The notes under the pieces: generated by a model
Database searches by the model: none
Told to the model about the DNA's origin: nothing
The model's input: the letters and a program-made list of their open reading frames with translations, nothing else
Shown: positions 39,461 through 49,100 of the stretch, piece after piece
Numbering within the stretch: position 1 is the stretch's first letter
How the letters are laid out: each line of letters opens with the position of its first letter
Translations under genes and position numbers: made by a program
Origin: Nesterenkonia sandarakina
GTDB lineage: Bacteria > Actinomycetota > Actinomycetes > Actinomycetales > Micrococcaceae
Assembly: GCF_013410215.1 (NCBI RefSeq)
Contig: NZ_JACCFQ010000001.1
Span: forward strand, 1 to 64,000
Direction of reading: 5' to 3'
Length of the DNA: 64,000 bases

Positions 39461-40575
39461 CGCATCCTATGGCGTATGGCGTGAGCGAAGTGACCAGGCC
39501 CCAGCGAGTCCTTGTTCTCGGTTCCACTGGATCGGTCGGCACCCAGGCGCTCGATCTGCTCGCTCAACATCCCGATCGTTTCGAACTCGTCGGCATCACG
39601 GCAGGGTCAAACCGCGCATTGCTCGCGCAGCAGTCGGCACGGTTTCCCGCGGCCCGGACCGCTCTCGGCATCGAGGGTGCAATCGACCTGATCCACGACG
39701 TTGCCGCGGACGTCATCCTCAACGCGATCACCGGTTCGGTAGGGCTCTCCGCGACCCTAGCCGCGCTCGACACTCCGGCCCGATTAGCACTGGCCAATAA
39801 AGAATCGCTCGTCGTCGGCGGTGCGCTGGTGCGTGAAAAAGTGCGACCAGGGCAGCTCCTGCCGGTCGATTCAGAGCATTGCGCGATCCTGCAGACTCTG
39901 CGCGCGGGTACCCACAATGAGGTACGCCGACTCATCGTCACCGCCTCCGGAGGTCCGTTTCGCGGACGCCCCCGCGATTCGCTGGGCGAGGTCACGCCCG
40001 CCGACGCGCTGGCACATCCGACTTGGAACATGGGGCGGGTCATCACCACGAACTCCGCCACACTCGTCAATAAGGGGCTCGAGGTAATCGAGGCGCATCT
40101 GCTCTTCGATATCGACTATGACGCTATCGACGTCGTCGTCCACCCGCAGTCGATTGTGCACTCGATGGTCGAGTTCATCGACGGTTCGACGATAGCGCAG
40201 GCTTCGGTGCCAGATATGAGGCTTGCGATCGCGCTGGGTCTTGACCCGAACCGCAGAATGCAACCGGTCACCCCGATGCTGGACTGGACGACGTCGAGCT
40301 CTTGGACGTTCGAACCACTCGATAATGAGCTGTTCCCCGCGGTAGAGCTCGCCAAGCAGGTCGGCAAAGCGGGGGCGACGTACCCGGCCGTCTACAACGC
40401 GGCGAATGAGGTCGCGGTCCACGCCTTCCACGATCGCGCGATCAGTTTCCTGAGCATCGTCGAGATCGTGCAGCGCGTCGTGGAGGTCCACGATGCCCCA
40501 GGCGAACTCACGCTCGAATCACTTGCAGACTCCGAACGCTGGGCTCGAGCGGAGGCAACCGCTCTCGTGTCCTGA
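39457..40575 (+). CDS. dxr: 1-deoxy-D-xylulose 5-phosphate reductoisomerase
   Basis: 372 residues, full length. The NADPH motif LGSTGSVGTQAL opens the protein; the active-site and metal parts are ALANKESLV, PVDSEHCAI, the TASGGPFR loop, HPTWNMG and TTNSATLVNKGLEVIEAHLLF. It converts DXP to MEP in isoprenoid synthesis and is the fosmidomycin target. The start overlaps the FtsK-gamma-like stop. In this group dxr usually stands beside a site-2 protease gene; here it does not, so it may be a second copy or a relocated gene. Function itself is certain by motif. Confidence 0.95.
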   Translation: MTHPMAYGVSEVTRPQRVLVLGSTGSVGTQALDLLAQHPDRFELVGITAGSNRALLAQQSARFPAARTALGIEGAIDLIHDVAADVILNAITGSVGLSATLAALDTPARLALANKESLVVGGALVREKVRPGQLLPVDSEHCAILQTLRAGTHNEVRRLIVTASGGPFRGRPRDSLGEVTPADALAHPTWNMGRVITTNSATLVNKGLEVIEAHLLFDIDYDAIDVVVHPQSIVHSMVEFIDGSTIAQASVPDMRLAIALGLDPNRRMQPVTPMLDWTTSSSWTFEPLDNELFPAVELAKQVGKAGATYPAVYNAANEVAVHAFHDRAISFLSIVEIVQRVVEVHDAPGELTLESLADSERWARAEATALVS

Positions 40576-40705
40576 CCGCATCCCTCAGTTGACCCAGGAC
40601 GGCAGACACATGTCCGGCCGTCTTAGGAGCCTAGGCCTTTTGAGACAGGCTCGCTTCGACGAATCCGGACAACCCCTCAGCGTCGTCACGTCGGCAGGCT
40701 GACCT

Positions 40706-40951
40706 CTAGCGTCGGCCTTCTAAGGCCCGCTCCAACGGGATGCGGCCGTCCTGCCAGGGTGTGAGAACCCATACCAACAGATACACCCCGACTCCCAACA
40801 CTGGAAGCAAGAAGGACAGGAAGATCAGCAGGCGGACCAACCACACGTTGAGTCCGAACTTCGCGGCGAGGCTTCCCCCGATGCCTGCAACTACGCGTCC
40901 AGGTCCACGCCGGTAACCGATGCCACGAATGGAGTCAAAGAGTTTTTCCAT
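40706..40951 (-). CDS. PspC domain protein
   Basis: 81 residues from ATG 40951 (MEKLFDSIRGIGYRRGPGRVVAGIGGSLAAKFGLNVWLVRLLIFLSFLLPVLGVGVYLLVWVLTPWQDG). This is the PspC layout: Arg/Gly patch followed by two helices, linked to phage-shock/envelope stress. GAGAAG lies just before it; a second ATG at 40960 is possible. Monocistronic. Confidence 0.85.
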   Translation of the reverse strand: MEKLFDSIRGIGYRRGPGRVVAGIGGSLAAKFGLNVWLVRLLIFLSFLLPVLGVGVYLLVWVLTPWQDGRIPLERALEGRR

Positions 40952-41032
40952 GCTTCTCATAATAGCCGCGCCCAACCCGTTCACCCTCGCGCCGAGGTCA
41001 CAGGCCGGCTATTCACCGCCGTCTTGCTGCGC

Positions 41033-41686
41033 CTAGAAGGCGGTGCTGGGCAGGTCCTTCTCGCCGTCGGTGATCGCCGTGATGATCCGCGCGGCCACCC
41101 GGTCGGGATCCAGCGGCTCGCCGAATCGCGGTGCCGAACCGGCGATCGGGTGCTCGGACAGCGAGGTGCCGGTGTGTCCCGGGCGGGCATCGACCAGTCG
41201 GATGCCTGCGCGGCGATATTCGCGCGCGGCTGCGACGACGAAGGCCGCGAGCCCGGCTTTCGACGCCGAATAGGCGGCCAGTCCCGCGACGGGTGTCTCC
41301 GCGACGACGCCGCTCAGTGTCACCACGAAGGGCTCCCGCCCGTCACCTGCCGAGGACGCGAGGTAGGGCTGGCTCTGGGTGATGAGATGGATCGCGCTGG
41401 TGGTGTTCACCGCGAACAGTTCCTCCACAGTGGCGGCCTCGAGCTCGGGAGCCGCACCGAAGGCGACAACCCCGGAGGCAACCACCAGCCCGTCGAGGCG
41501 CCCATGCTCCGCCTGCACACCCTCCAACACCTCCGGGATCGCAGCAGGTTCCCGCAGATCATGCCCCGCCGATTTCGAGGACCGGGCCACGATGGCCCCC
41601 TCGTCCTCCAGCTGCTCGGCGATCCGCGAGCCAAGCCCGCCGGTGGCGCCGACGACCAGAACAACCGCACCCTGAAGATCAGTCAT
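41033..41686 (-). CDS. SDR family oxidoreductase (short)
   Basis: 217 residues. GATGGLGSRIA is the NAD(P) loop; the Asn/Ser region reads VVASGVVAF and VTLSGVVAE; the YxxxK pair is AAYSASKAG; and DARPGHTGT follows. It is shorter than the usual 250, lacking part of the substrate loop, but all catalytic positions are there. Start ATG 41686. It borders the leftmost ychF-end repeat (41767) and may therefore be the last chromosomal gene before the island. Confidence 0.88.
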   Translation of the reverse strand: MTDLQGAVVLVVGATGGLGSRIAEQLEDEGAIVARSSKSAGHDLREPAAIPEVLEGVQAEHGRLDGLVVASGVVAFGAAPELEAATVEELFAVNTTSAIHLITQSQPYLASSAGDGREPFVVTLSGVVAETPVAGLAAYSASKAGLAAFVVAAAREYRRAGIRLVDARPGHTGTSLSEHPIAGSAPRFGEPLDPDRVAARIITAITDGEKDLPSTAF

Positions 41687-41766
41687 GGATAGACCCTAGA
41701 TCACCGGCGGCTGGCCGCGCGGTACAAGTCGGTGCGCCCGACCCGTATGAAAACCTGTGGAGCTGT

Positions 41767-41799
41767 ACGTTGAACCGGAACTCCACCACGTTGCGTCAC
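41767..41799. repeat. ychF 3'-end-like repeat, copy 1 (island left end)
   Basis: ACGTTGAACCGGAACTCCAC followed by CACGTTGCGTCAC closely matches the last codons of ychF (50650-50680, CGTTGAAGCGGAACTCCACC then ACGTCGCCGTC) in the same orientation. It lies 31 bp before the enoyl-reductase gene. Candidate att site. Confidence 0.7.
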
Positions 41800-41830
41800 C
41801 GGATAGCCTCTGCTGTGGAAGACTGCCAGC

Positions 41831-43063
41831 ATGGAGGCTCCAACGCGCAATCACGACATCGTCCTCTTTGGTGCGACCGGCTTCGTCGGGGAACTGATCG
41901 CTGGGTACCTTGCACACCACGCTCCACCGGACCTGCGAGTGGGACTCGCTGGGAGGTCGAGGGCAAAGCTCGAAGCCGTACGGTCCAGACTGCCCGCCGC
42001 CGCTCACGACTGGGCCCTCATTGAGGCCGATACCGAACGTCCTGACTCGCTCGCGGCAATGGCCTCGGGCACCAGAGTTCTCTTCACCACGGTGGGTCCC
42101 TACGCGAAGTATGGGCTGCCGGTTGTCGAGGCGTGTGCCCGCGCCGGCACCCACTACGGGGACCTGACGGGAGAGGTGTCCTTCGTCCGTGAAGCGATCG
42201 ACCGTTGGGATGCCCTTGCGAGGACTTCAGGGGCAAGGATCGTCCATGCGTGCGGCTACGATTCCGTCCCGTCGGACCTCGCGGCGCTCCTCCTGCACCA
42301 GGCCGCGCAGGCTGATGGCGCGGGCGGGCTGACCGAGGTGCAGCTCGTGGCCAGGGCGAAGGGCGGTGTCAGCGGCGGCACCATCGAGTCCATGCGTGGA
42401 CAGCTCGACGGTATCCGGACGGACCCTGAGCTGCGATCACTTGCGGGCGATCCCTACTCCCTCAGTCCAGACCGGACGGCGGAACCCGCAACGCGGCAGC
42501 CTCCGGATCTGGGCTGGGTCGGTCGCTCGGATGACGGCCCGTGGTTCGCGCCGTTCATCATGGCGTCGGCGAATACGCGGATCGTTCGTCGCAGCAATGC
42601 CCTGCAGGGTTGGGCCTACGGCAGGTCCCTGCGGTACGGCGAGGTGATGGGTACCGGGCGAGGGCCTGTCGGCGCCGTCACCGCCGGGGCGACGGCGCTT
42701 GGCCTGCGGCTGTTCGGAGCCGCACTGGCTCTACCACCCACGAGGAAATTGCTGGACCGTGTCCTCCCCTCGCCCGGTGCGGGCCCGAGTGAGGCCGCGC
42801 GGCGCTCTGGCTGGTTCCATTCCCAGGTGACAGCGTACACCGAGAGCGGCCAGCGCTATCGCGCCACCGCAGCGGGGCCCGGCGATCCGGGATACGCCGC
42901 CACCGCCGTGATGGCCGGGGAGACCGCGCTCTCACTTGCCCTCGACGGCGACCGACTGCCACCCGCCACAGGATCGCTGACCCCGGCGACCGCCCTCGGT
43001 GACGTTCTGGTTGAGCGGTTGCGCAAGGCAGGCCATACCTATGAAGTCACGGCCCTCACCTGA
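41831..43063 (+). CDS. Trans-acting enoyl reductase family (saccharopine-dehydrogenase-like) protein
   Basis: 410 residues. A Rossmann start (DIVLFGATGFVGELIAGYLA) is followed by GLAGRSRAKLEAV, VLFTTVGPYAKYGLPVVEACARAGTHYGDLTGE and HACGYDSVPSDLAALLL, the characteristic stretches of the saccharopine dehydrogenase-like/trans-acting enoyl reductase family (mycobacterial Rv2449c/Rv2953 group). It likely reduces a lipid or polyketide double bond. The ATG follows AAGACTGCCAGC with a weak ribosome site. It is the sole gene between ychF-end repeats 1 and 2. Confidence 0.88.
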   Translation: MEAPTRNHDIVLFGATGFVGELIAGYLAHHAPPDLRVGLAGRSRAKLEAVRSRLPAAAHDWALIEADTERPDSLAAMASGTRVLFTTVGPYAKYGLPVVEACARAGTHYGDLTGEVSFVREAIDRWDALARTSGARIVHACGYDSVPSDLAALLLHQAAQADGAGGLTEVQLVARAKGGVSGGTIESMRGQLDGIRTDPELRSLAGDPYSLSPDRTAEPATRQPPDLGWVGRSDDGPWFAPFIMASANTRIVRRSNALQGWAYGRSLRYGEVMGTGRGPVGAVTAGATALGLRLFGAALALPPTRKLLDRVLPSPGAGPSEAARRSGWFHSQVTAYTESGQRYRATAAGPGDPGYAATAVMAGETALSLALDGDRLPPATGSLTPATALGDVLVERLRKAGHTYEVTALT

Positions 43064-43360
43064 CGCCGAAAGTGGGGCACTGGTCGTGCTTAACGTCTAC
43101 AGAGAAGTTGGGGGCCCGCTCAGCAGGGAGGAAAGCAAGCCGTGTCCGCAGGCAGACAAGCGAATCAGCTCAAGAAACAGGAATTTTGCGTGGACCCGTA
43201 GACCCGTCACCGGCCCCTACTGGAACCTTTCGCCGTCCCACTGAGGGCAAGTCACAGCTCGATGGCGGGAGTGAACTCTCTAAGGACGCCGATTGAGTGG
43301 CCAAACCTGACCACGACGAGAACGGTCGGAAAGAGACGAAGTCTGTGGTCAGGGGCTCGC
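43064..43360. other. Gap with possible coding relics
   Basis: About 300 bp after the enoyl reductase. A frame reading VDPSPAPTGTFRRPTEGKSQ continues to SELSKDAD and a stop, then VAKPDHDENGRKETKSVVRG to a stop in the next repeat. This may be a small decayed gene; no family recognised. Confidence 0.3.
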
Positions 43361-43396
43361 ACTAAACATTGGATCTAAACTCCACCACGTTCCGTC
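43361..43396. repeat. ychF 3'-end-like repeat, copy 2
   Basis: ACTAAACATTGGATCTAAAC followed by TCCACCACGTTCCGTC aligns with 50646-50680 (ACTAAACGTTGAAGCGGAAC, TCCACCACGTCGCCGT), including the ychF stop region. Same orientation. Confidence 0.7.
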
Positions 43397-43451
43397 ACAG
43401 AAAAAACCGCACGCCCAAGATTCGTCGCGGTCACGTCAGCCGATGTGATGG

Positions 43452-43709
43452 TCACTCCTTCTTGCGTGGCAGCGATGCCGGCGGCGCGGCATCGTCACCA
43501 CCGAGACCGGTCGCTCCGATCCCAATCGACTGACCGACCGCAATGACGGAGTCCATCCAGTCGTTGGACGCGACTGGCCACACCGTGGGTGGTGAGACAC
43601 CCGGCAGTGCGATACTCGCCGAGTCGCCCCGCTTCCCCGAACCGGGGCACTCAATCGGATGTCGAGCGACCCCGCGACCACCGCTCACTCTTGTGGTTTC
43701 GGAAAGCAA
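43452..43709 (-). CDS. Possible small ORF in the second cassette
   Basis: 85 codons from TTG 43709. The middle is protein-like (RGDSASIALPGVSPPTVWPV, then NDWMDSVIAVGQSIGIGATG), ending PPASLPRKKE. No ribosome site and no family recognised. It lies downstream of the Cys/His protein on the same strand; could be a gene fragment. Confidence 0.3.
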   Translation of the reverse strand: MLSETTRVSGGRGVARHPIECPGSGKRGDSASIALPGVSPPTVWPVASNDWMDSVIAVGQSIGIGATGLGGDDAAPPASLPRKKE

Positions 43710-43817
43710 CCTCTCGAGCGACGCATCAGTGTGACACCTGTTGCCAGGTCGAAAGAACTTCGAGCAACAGGAGGATTTCTCGCTGCAGGCAGTCCACCCC
43801 AGAATTCTGTCCAGGCC

Positions 43818-44906
43818 TCACAGGCTTGATTCAATGCGCGCGCGCTCCTGCGGCGCCAACGAATCCCACCAACATTCGCTCGCATACCAGTCCAGAGTTC
43901 CATCCTCGAGGAATTTCCTCAGTGTGGAAGCAATGGTCTCACGCGACAGGTACTGGCTGACATAGCTGGGCAGAAAGCCATCAAAATCGACCTCAATGGT
44001 CGCGATCACCCGCGAATTACCATCATTTGGAAGCAAAGTTATCGATATGAGCGGCGCAAGTTTGGTCTCGAGAGTGATCGTCGAAATGAATGAGAACCCC
44101 TGGTCGTCGAGATCTTTCACAAATAGCCAGTCGGGGCTAACCTCACTTTTTGACAGCACGAACGCTTCTACACGTCGCAGCGTCGGCATCAAGCGGATTT
44201 GCATCCGTTCTTGGAGGCGAACATACGCTTCACACGCGTCCAGAACGGCCCTTAGGTCCTTCCCTTGTTCTTGTGTTAGAAAGTTGAGCTCAGTACTCAG
44301 CGAGAAAATTTTGTGAATCAACGTGCAAACAAGATCGGCGATTACTCGTCGTGATTCCACAAGCCAAGCTTCACGATGAAGTACGCGCATGATTTGGAGA
44401 GCATCGTCTCTCGGCGTAGACAAAAGAATGGCGTTCTCGAATTCAAAGGCATCCTCGTGGGTCACACAGTATCCAGGGAACAGGCTGGCGTTTTTCGCTG
44501 AAATAAGCCCAACGTTCAGCGCATATTCGCCACGGCTCCAGATCGGGCTATAGAGCTGGTTTCCGAGGGATTTACGCAGCGCGGCTGCCTGAATGGAGTG
44601 AGAGTTCTTTATGCTGTTCTTCGAGCAGCCGGGGTATGAGCACTGCACGGGTGCGAACCAATCGTCAGCTTTCGACTGCGCGGAACTCATCAGGGATTTC
44701 AGGTCTCTAGCATGCTGACTGTGAGTAGCCGACCCTTGCTTGATCGCAGCTAGGGCGACCGGCCGCACCTTATTCAGCAGCTCAATCGGTGGAACATCTC
44801 CCACGAGTGCACCTCCTATGCGTTCGCTCCAGCTACGGTGATGCTTCTTCTCATGAGAGAAGTCGCCCAACTTGCAGCGTATGCGAATGGGCACGATGTC
44901 TATCAA
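43818..44906 (-). CDS. Uncharacterised Cys/His protein (SHSIQ-type)
   Basis: 362 residues as the longest frame (TTG 44906); a later GTG is possible and no ribosome site is clear. A zinc-finger-like centre around residues 89-155 reads CSYPGCSKNSIKNSHSIQ ... LFPGYCVTHEDAFEFENA. C-x4-C plus SHSIQ and C-x2-H resembles a treble-clef/HNH-like family seen in accessory regions, but no catalytic HNH can be confirmed. The remaining ~200 residues are helical then beta-rich. Lower GC3 than the flanks indicates transfer. It fills the cassette between ychF-end repeats 2 and 3. A defence role is plausible but unproven. Confidence 0.7.
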   Translation of the reverse strand: MIDIVPIRIRCKLGDFSHEKKHHRSWSERIGGALVGDVPPIELLNKVRPVALAAIKQGSATHSQHARDLKSLMSSAQSKADDWFAPVQCSYPGCSKNSIKNSHSIQAAALRKSLGNQLYSPIWSRGEYALNVGLISAKNASLFPGYCVTHEDAFEFENAILLSTPRDDALQIMRVLHREAWLVESRRVIADLVCTLIHKIFSLSTELNFLTQEQGKDLRAVLDACEAYVRLQERMQIRLMPTLRRVEAFVLSKSEVSPDWLFVKDLDDQGFSFISTITLETKLAPLISITLLPNDGNSRVIATIEVDFDGFLPSYVSQYLSRETIASTLRKFLEDGTLDWYASECWWDSLAPQERARIESSL

Positions 44907-44930
44907 GACGTCAACCGTTCAACGTCACAC

Positions 44931-44958
44931 ATTAAGCCGGAACTCCACCAAGTTTCGT
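44931..44958. repeat. ychF 3'-end-like repeat, copy 3
   Basis: ATTAAGCCGGAACTCCACCA followed by AGTTTCGT matches the ychF 3' end with more changes (CACGT to AAGTT). Same orientation, between the Cys/His protein and the HamA-like gene. Confidence 0.6.
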
Positions 44959-45177
44959 AGCCAAACAACCTGAGGAGTTCTCGTCCAACCTCGTTGTGTG
45001 CGAGATTTCTTTGTTCACCAGATTCTGCAGGACTTGCAGTGCTGACGGCGGTGGGGGGGCGCCGCGCATGAGCTTCCAATGGATGTGACAGGATGGGCGC
45101 AGTCGGCCGCCCCGTCGCGACAGCTTGGGTACTTGTGGCTGGGCCCGCCGCGCTGAAACGGTGAACTTGCGAGGAGA

Positions 45178-46116
45178 GTGTGTACCTTGGTTGCTCCTGT
45201 GTCGGAACACACTTCGGCCTCGACGAGCACTCACGTCCCTGCGGTGACCGCCGCCGCTGCGGAGGCCACCGCCACAGCGCACAACCGAACGCTGACCAGT
45301 TTCCTTACTACCGACCAAAAGACTCAACCTACGTCCCAGAAGTGCACGTGGTACCTGAGTACCGCGGTAGGACTTACCCCAGTCGAGCGAGCGGCAGTTG
45401 CGTGGATCATTGCTGAGGCGCTGATGCAGAACCGCGGTGGCAAATCGATGGTCTACCAAACATGGCGAACCGCTGCGCTCGCTAATGTAAAGCTGACCGG
45501 GACCCCACGCGAGCTCGTAGTGGCGTTCGTCGAAAGCGTCTTCGGCCTGCCGCCCGAGGGCAAGAGCGAGGATCATCTGGTCGGGCACGTGGCGGAGTGG
45601 ATGTGGTACCTCCATGCCTCCGAGACGGTCGACCCCGTGCGCACTCCCGTCGTGCTGGAGCCCCCAAAATTCAACGTCACCGAGCCGGGTGCCGACGGGT
45701 TCATCGTCTTCCACGAGACGGTCACCGATGAGTACTACTACCGCCTATGGGAGCTGAAGAAGCACACCGCCTTCGGGCCGGTCTCTTCGACTGTCGGCAC
45801 CGCCTACCATCAGTTACGCACAAACGCCATGCGTTACCTTGCGCAGCAGGTCTCGATCTACTCCACAACCGAAGGTCCTATTGGCGAGCTGTGCAGCAAT
45901 CTCGTCGAGTTCTGGCTCGAGAGCCACGAACGTGCCGGGGCCGGTGTGGGGGTGACGTCTGCGACTATACCCCCACCTTCGACGTGCTTCACCACGATGG
46001 GCCAGCAGTTCCCCGGGTTCGTCAAGCCCGGGCAATTAGAGGGCCTTCTTCTTGCCGTCGAGGACCTTGTGGAGATTGCGAAGGACGTGCGGGGGTACCT
46101 GTGGATCGTGCTCTGA
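45178..46116 (+). CDS. hamA: Hachiman-type HamA nuclease (DUF1837-like)
   Basis: 312 residues as longest frame. GTG 45178 lies too close to the AGGAG at 45172; TTG 45187 has better spacing. A disordered Thr/Ala-rich start precedes the DUF1837-like domain. Restriction-like nuclease residues are E140 (HLVGHVAEWMWY), D173 (PGADGFIVFHE) and E192-x-K194 (RLWELKKHT). It fits HamA, the effector that cuts DNA when released from HamB in Hachiman. The helicase starts 16 bp inside its 3' end. Length is slightly above the usual ~270. Nuclease call is by motif; Hachiman by the pair. Confidence 0.75.
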   Translation: MCTLVAPVSEHTSASTSTHVPAVTAAAAEATATAHNRTLTSFLTTDQKTQPTSQKCTWYLSTAVGLTPVERAAVAWIIAEALMQNRGGKSMVYQTWRTAALANVKLTGTPRELVVAFVESVFGLPPEGKSEDHLVGHVAEWMWYLHASETVDPVRTPVVLEPPKFNVTEPGADGFIVFHETVTDEYYYRLWELKKHTAFGPVSSTVGTAYHQLRTNAMRYLAQQVSIYSTTEGPIGELCSNLVEFWLESHERAGAGVGVTSATIPPPSTCFTTMGQQFPGFVKPGQLEGLLLAVEDLVEIAKDVRGYLWIVL

Positions 46117-49100
46117 ATCCTGAGATGCTCGCGGAAGCTCTCGGCGAGCATTCCGACGGAGTCCTGCCCACTGTGGCAGAGCTCACGGCACTCATCGCCG
46201 AGGTAGAGGTCCGCACTTTCGTCGAGCCGACCGACATCGACGACGACCTTCTGCGCACGGCTTGGTACCTGCACGGCGTCGCGTCGGCGGAACAAGCAGA
46301 GGACCTCTACACCCCGGCGCGACGGCAGCGTGCATTCGCCGTGTCCGCGCACATCTTCGACTTAGCTTTAAATGGCCCGGGCCGAACAATCCACTATCAA
46401 CTGACCCTTGCCTTCGGCGCACAGGTCGGGTACCGCCGCGGAGACTTGGATCCAAACGCGACAGCCATCTGGCGCCGCGTCGACAGTCACCTGGATGATC
46501 CTGTGCCTGAGGCCGAAGAATCTGACAGCGGGGATTCTAGCGACCGGGCATCGAACATAGCCCACACAGATCACAGCCAAGCACTCGGCAGACTTCCCCG
46601 AAGCCTCGCGACGATGGCCCTCCGTGCCGGTGTCGCGTTCCTCGGACTCGATGTACGTCGCATCCAAGTCCTCCTGAGCCGGTGGCGAGCCGACATCTCC
46701 TCGATGCGGGCACTGATCAACCAGGACTCCCTCGCCTCGACAATGTTCGGTCCGGCGGAGTCAATTGCACAAGCGGTGGGGGACCTCATGGACTTCCTTC
46801 GCTATGGTGACCGCGACCGACTTATAACCGCCCAAGTAGCCTTGCGCTCCGTGGTGAACCTCGAGTCCGGCCAGGGCGATCACGACGGACGGTGGGTCGC
46901 CGTGCACCTCCTTCACATCGCCGAGGGGATGAAGAGCTCGAGCGTTTGGAGCGTTCTACCCGACGACACGCCACCTATCGTCGCCCAGGCTTTCACCGTT
47001 GGAACGCCTCCGGTGCTGACCCTGTGGCCGCCGCAGCGTGACCTTCTGACCCGTTCGGACCTGAACCCGCTCGACCCCGCCACGCGACGAATGCTGTTGT
47101 CGGTTCCCACCAGCGCTGGCAAGACCCTGATCGCTCAGCTGCTGATCTGTCATCATCTCGTCACCCAGCCGGGCAACGTCTGCTATGTCACGCCCCTGCG
47201 AAGCCTCGGACGAGAGATGCGTCAGTCGCTGACGGGGCGAATACGCATCCTTCAAAAGGGCTTGGCCGCCGACTTCGCCGATTTCGGCAACGTCACCATC
47301 GAGCACCTATTCGACCTGATTGGCGAGCCTGCCGAAAGCTCGGTAGAGGTGATGACACCAGAACGGCTAAGCCACCTGTTGCGTCACGATCCAACGTCTG
47401 TACTCGAGCGGTATTCGATGTTCGTTGTCGACGAGGCCCACCTGCTCGCCCAGCCGGGCCGCGGACTGCTCCTTGAGACCGTCCTCGGCGCCATCATGAC
47501 GACGGACGCACGTGTCGTGTTGCTATCTGGCGTTATGGGTAACGCGCACCAGATCGCCTCATGGCTCAACCCGAAAGAGGCAGCGACACTGTTCGAATCA
47601 GGTTGGCGCGGACCTCGTCGCCTCCACGCGCTTCTCTACTCGAACGTCGAATGGAGCGAGCTTGATCGCCTCCCGTCGAAGTCGACGACCTTCACCCATA
47701 TAGAGCGCTACCCAATCACCGCCGATCTCCGAGTGCGTCCAGCCGAGGGAGCTATGCGGAAGCTGGCGACTTCCATCGATACCCCGATCGGTCACCTAGA
47801 GCGCAAGGTGCGCCCGCCTAATGCGAGCCAGCGCAGGCGTAGGCGTAGCGACGACAGTTACGACGCGTTCTACAAGATGTGCGCGCGGACAGCGCTCAGG
47901 TTCCTCGATGCGGGTACTCTGTTGATGATTTTGTCGCAACGCGCGTATGCCCGTAACGCTGCACAAGAGCTCGTTAAACGGCTCGAGGTCACCGAGACCA
48001 CCGATGACCTATGCGAGTTCCTTATCGGACGACTCGGAGCTGAGCACCCCCTCATCGACTGCGTTCGTCACGGTGTGGCCTATCACCATGCAGGACTCCC
48101 CATCGACGTCTTGGACGAGCTTGAGCAGGCCATGCGCGCTGAGACGCTGCGAGCGATGTTCGCCACTTCTACGTTGACTGACGGAGTCAACTTGCCGGTC
48201 CGCACCGTCCTGATCTGCGAGACTCGCTACGAAGGACAGGATCCGGGTCAGCAGCTCGACGGCCCGCGACTGCTCAATGCCGCCGGCCGTGCCGGACGCG
48301 CCGGTAAAGAAACCGAGGGCTGGATCGTCCTAGGTCTGAACCACCAGCCGCGCCCCGGAGATTTCGATGAACTACATCCGGCCGATAGCGATTTGGAGAT
48401 CACTTCGACGCTCAACTCCGAGGCGGCGCTCGCGCGTCTGGCCGAGCTCGAGACACTCGTCGCGACCACCGCCGATGCGCTCTTCACTATCGCAAAGGGC
48501 GAGGCCGCCGACTTCGCTGCATATGTATGGTTCGTCCTGTCCGCCCAGGAACGCCTCGCTGACCTCGCGGCCGAGGCTGACCTTGCTGGCGCGATCGACG
48601 GGTTGTTGGCGTTCGTGCAGCTGCAGCCGGACATCGCGGCACGATGGATGGCTTTAGCCGAGCACGTCCGCGAGCAATACGAGGCAACTCCAACCGAGAG
48701 CCGATTGCGTTGGACCCTGACCGGGACGACACTAGCCAGCGCGCGACGCATCGAGAAGATTGCCATCACCGTCGCCGAGCAGACAACAACGCTGCTCAGT
48801 GAGATGCAGCACGAGAATGGCGGTTCCGTTTCGCGACCTCTAACCCTTGAGGAGTCCATGAGCGTTCTCGACCGCTCCGGTGCTCTTCGAGCCCTCCTGG
48901 AACTGCCCGAGGGCGCCGGTGTATGGAAGTTCAAGCCTTCCGTGGGCGCTAGGACAACCATTGATGTCTCAATCGCAGATGCATTGGGCGCATGGTTGAC
49001 CGGTTTCAACATGCCGGACCTCGCTCAACGTATGCTGCCGGGGGTGCCGGACGTGTCGTGGAGGCTAGAGCAGACGGTTGACGCGGTCAGCGGTGCGTTC

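Noticed and set aside
44932-45714. 260-codon minus-strand frame opposite hamA
   Set aside because: No family features; the hamA frame contains nuclease residues and continues into hamB.
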